NCBI GenBank assembly: GCA_021160565.1
Contig: JAGHCG010000141.1
Span: 1-6,645, forward strand
Source of the DNA: a bacterium
GTDB taxonomy: Bacteria; Ratteibacteria; UBA8468; B48-G9; JAFGKM01
Length of the DNA: 6,645 nucleotides
Reading direction: 5' to 3'
Shown here in pieces: positions 5,592-6,645 of this stretch (positions are counted from its first letter, which is position 1; every line of letters begins with the position of its first letter). The position numbers and the translations under genes are program-made. Below the pieces are notes generated by a model. It saw nothing but the letters and a program-made list of their open reading frames with translations, was not told the DNA's origin and did no database searches.

Positions 5592-6645
5592 TCTTTGTAT
5601 ATTACAGGCTGTCCTGTTTCGGCTGATTTGTATATTCCTTCAATTATTCTTGCAACAGCAATAATTTCATTCTTTTTTGTTATGGGTTCTGTATCATTTT
5701 TTACACACTCCACAAAATGTTTTATTTCATCATCATATGGGTTTGTTTTTGGAACTTGTGGAATTATATCTGTTAGAGTACCGTTTGTTTCAGAATAAAT
5801 TCTCACAGGGTTTTCAGGATTTTCAGGGTCTGGAAGTTGTGCTCCTGCTTCTGTTCCAAATAAACTTGCTTTAAGTCCTGTTTCTGAATTTCCAGCCCAA
5901 CTTGCTTCAACAAAAAGAGTTGCTCCATTTGAAAGTTTTACAAATCCGCAGGCAAGGTCTTCAACATCCATTTTTCCTGTGGCTTTATCTCCTTTTCTTG
6001 TTTCTGGAGGAGGCCATCCACCATCAGTTGCTCTGTCCTTGAACTTATAATAGGTTGAACCAACTACAATTTCTGGCATTGGACTTCCAGCAAGATAAAG
6101 CACAAAATCTATCATATGAACTCCTACATCAAGCATTGGACCTCCACCTGCCATTTTCTTATCAGTAAACCATGTTCCAAGTCCTGGAATTCCTCTTCTT
6201 CTTAAATAACTTGCTTTCATGTAATAAATTTCTCCAAAAAATCCTTTATCAATCATTTTTTTCAAAACAATTGCTTCCCCCGTGAATCTTCTGTTAAACG
6301 CTCCCATAAATTTCTTTCCTGTTTTTTCAATTGTTTTTACAAGTTTTTCTGCTTCTTCCTCTGAAAGACACAGTGGTTTTTCACATATTACATTTTTTCC
6401 TTTTTCAAGTGCCTTCACAGATTGAGGAAAATGAAGGAAATTGGGAGAGCATATACTTACTATGTCAAGGTCTTCTTCCAGTAAATCTTCCCAGTTTGTA
6501 AATGTTTTTGGAATATTGAATTTCTCAGCAACAAATTTGAGTTTTTCTTCATTTATGTCAGAAATAGCAACAACTTCAACATCTTTAAGTTTCTGAAAAC
6601 CTGGAATATGTGCTACCTGAGCAATTCCACCTGTTCCTATAATTC
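5588..6645 (-). CDS. Gfo/Idh/MocA-family NAD(P)-dependent oxidoreductase (partial at N-terminus)
   Basis: The reading frame is open to the window edge; 351 residues are visible and only a few N-terminal residues should be missing. The visible part begins IIGTGGIAQVAHIPGF, the Rossmann GxGxxA-type NAD(P) loop, with Asp29 at the end of strand 2 favouring NAD. EKP (88-90) carries the family's catalytic Lys, and MLDVGVHMIDFVLYLAG gives the conserved Asp172, His176 and Asp179. The C-terminal domain has VEDLACGFVKLSNGATLFVEASW and the usual DEIKHFVECVKN...IIEGIYKSAETG ending. The GTG at 6416-6418 is an internal Val76, not the start. The enzyme should oxidise or reduce a sugar, polyol or derivative (inositol, glucose-fructose or similar), but the substrate cannot be named. 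Its TGA overlaps the GTG of cobO by 4 nt, so they share a transcript; the promoter lies outside the window. Confidence 0.93.
   Translation of the reverse strand, partial: IIGTGGIAQVAHIPGFQKLKDVEVVAISDINEEKLKFVAEKFNIPKTFTNWEDLLEEDLDIVSICSPNFLHFPQSVKALEKGKNVICEKPLCLSEEEAEKLVKTIEKTGKKFMGAFNRRFTGEAIVLKKMIDKGFFGEIYYMKASYLRRRGIPGLGTWFTDKKMAGGGPMLDVGVHMIDFVLYLAGSPMPEIVVGSTYYKFKDRATDGGWPPPETRKGDKATGKMDVEDLACGFVKLSNGATLFVEASWAGNSETGLKASLFGTEAGAQLPDPENPENPVRIYSETNGTLTDIIPQVPKTNPYDDEIKHFVECVKNDTEPITKKNEIIAVARIIEGIYKSAETGQPVIYKE

Noticed and set aside
5588..6418. Dehydrogenase starting at the GTG at 6418
   Set aside because: This would delete the Rossmann NAD-binding loop, which is encoded in the same open frame up to the window edge.

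Overview
This AT-rich window encodes six protein genes, all on the minus strand, so transcription runs from right to left. A seventh, small gene lies on the plus strand and is interrupted by a stop codon. Shine-Dalgarno sequences (AAGGAG/GGAGG) and sigma70-like promoters show a bacterium. The proteins are rich in Lys, Ile and Phe. The DUF6785/DUF6784-type membrane protein and the Gfo/Idh/MocA dehydrogenase are, as far as I recall, common in Planctomycetota/Verrucomicrobiota/Lentisphaerota-like bacteria and in uncultured lineages such as Omnitrophota and its neighbours. An uncultured, probably anaerobic, carbohydrate-using bacterium of that kind is my best guess; the sequence alone does not fix the phylum.

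Layout in the direction of transcription. (1) 6645-5058: a Gfo/Idh/MocA oxidoreductase, cut only at its extreme N-terminus by the window edge, overlaps by 4 nt (GTGA) the GTG start of a CobO/BtuR corrinoid adenosyltransferase. An 18-bp GC-rich inverted repeat (4998-5058) begins exactly at the cobO stop codon. (2) 4974-3057: an extended -10 promoter precedes a small FMN nitroreductase, followed after 17 nt by an AzgA/NCS2-type purine permease. (3) 3056-2718: the only long gap between intact genes. It holds a plus-strand two-helix membrane protein gene with a good Shine-Dalgarno but an in-frame TAG at codon 24, and the minus-strand promoter region of the next operon with a tandem 10-bp repeat. 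(4) 2717-76: an SDR-family protein and, 14 nt downstream, a 622-residue polytopic protein of the DUF6785/DUF6784 family, probably a transporter. (5) 75-1: a likely promoter (perfect TTGACA) firing leftward out of the window.

How they may work together: the Gfo/Idh/MocA enzyme, the SDR and the DUF6785 protein fit uptake and oxidation of sugars, polyols or sugar acids. CobO supplies adenosylcobalamin, and the permease imports purine bases. No single dedicated pathway is proven by this stretch.

The points most worth a second look are the SDR, whose catalytic Lys and Asn are replaced (YxxxM, His for Asn) although the fold motifs are intact; the amber-interrupted small membrane ORF; the GC-rich inverted repeat abutting cobO; and the operator-like tandem repeat on the SDR promoter. 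I see no CRISPR array, tRNA, rRNA, transposase or clear new defence system.
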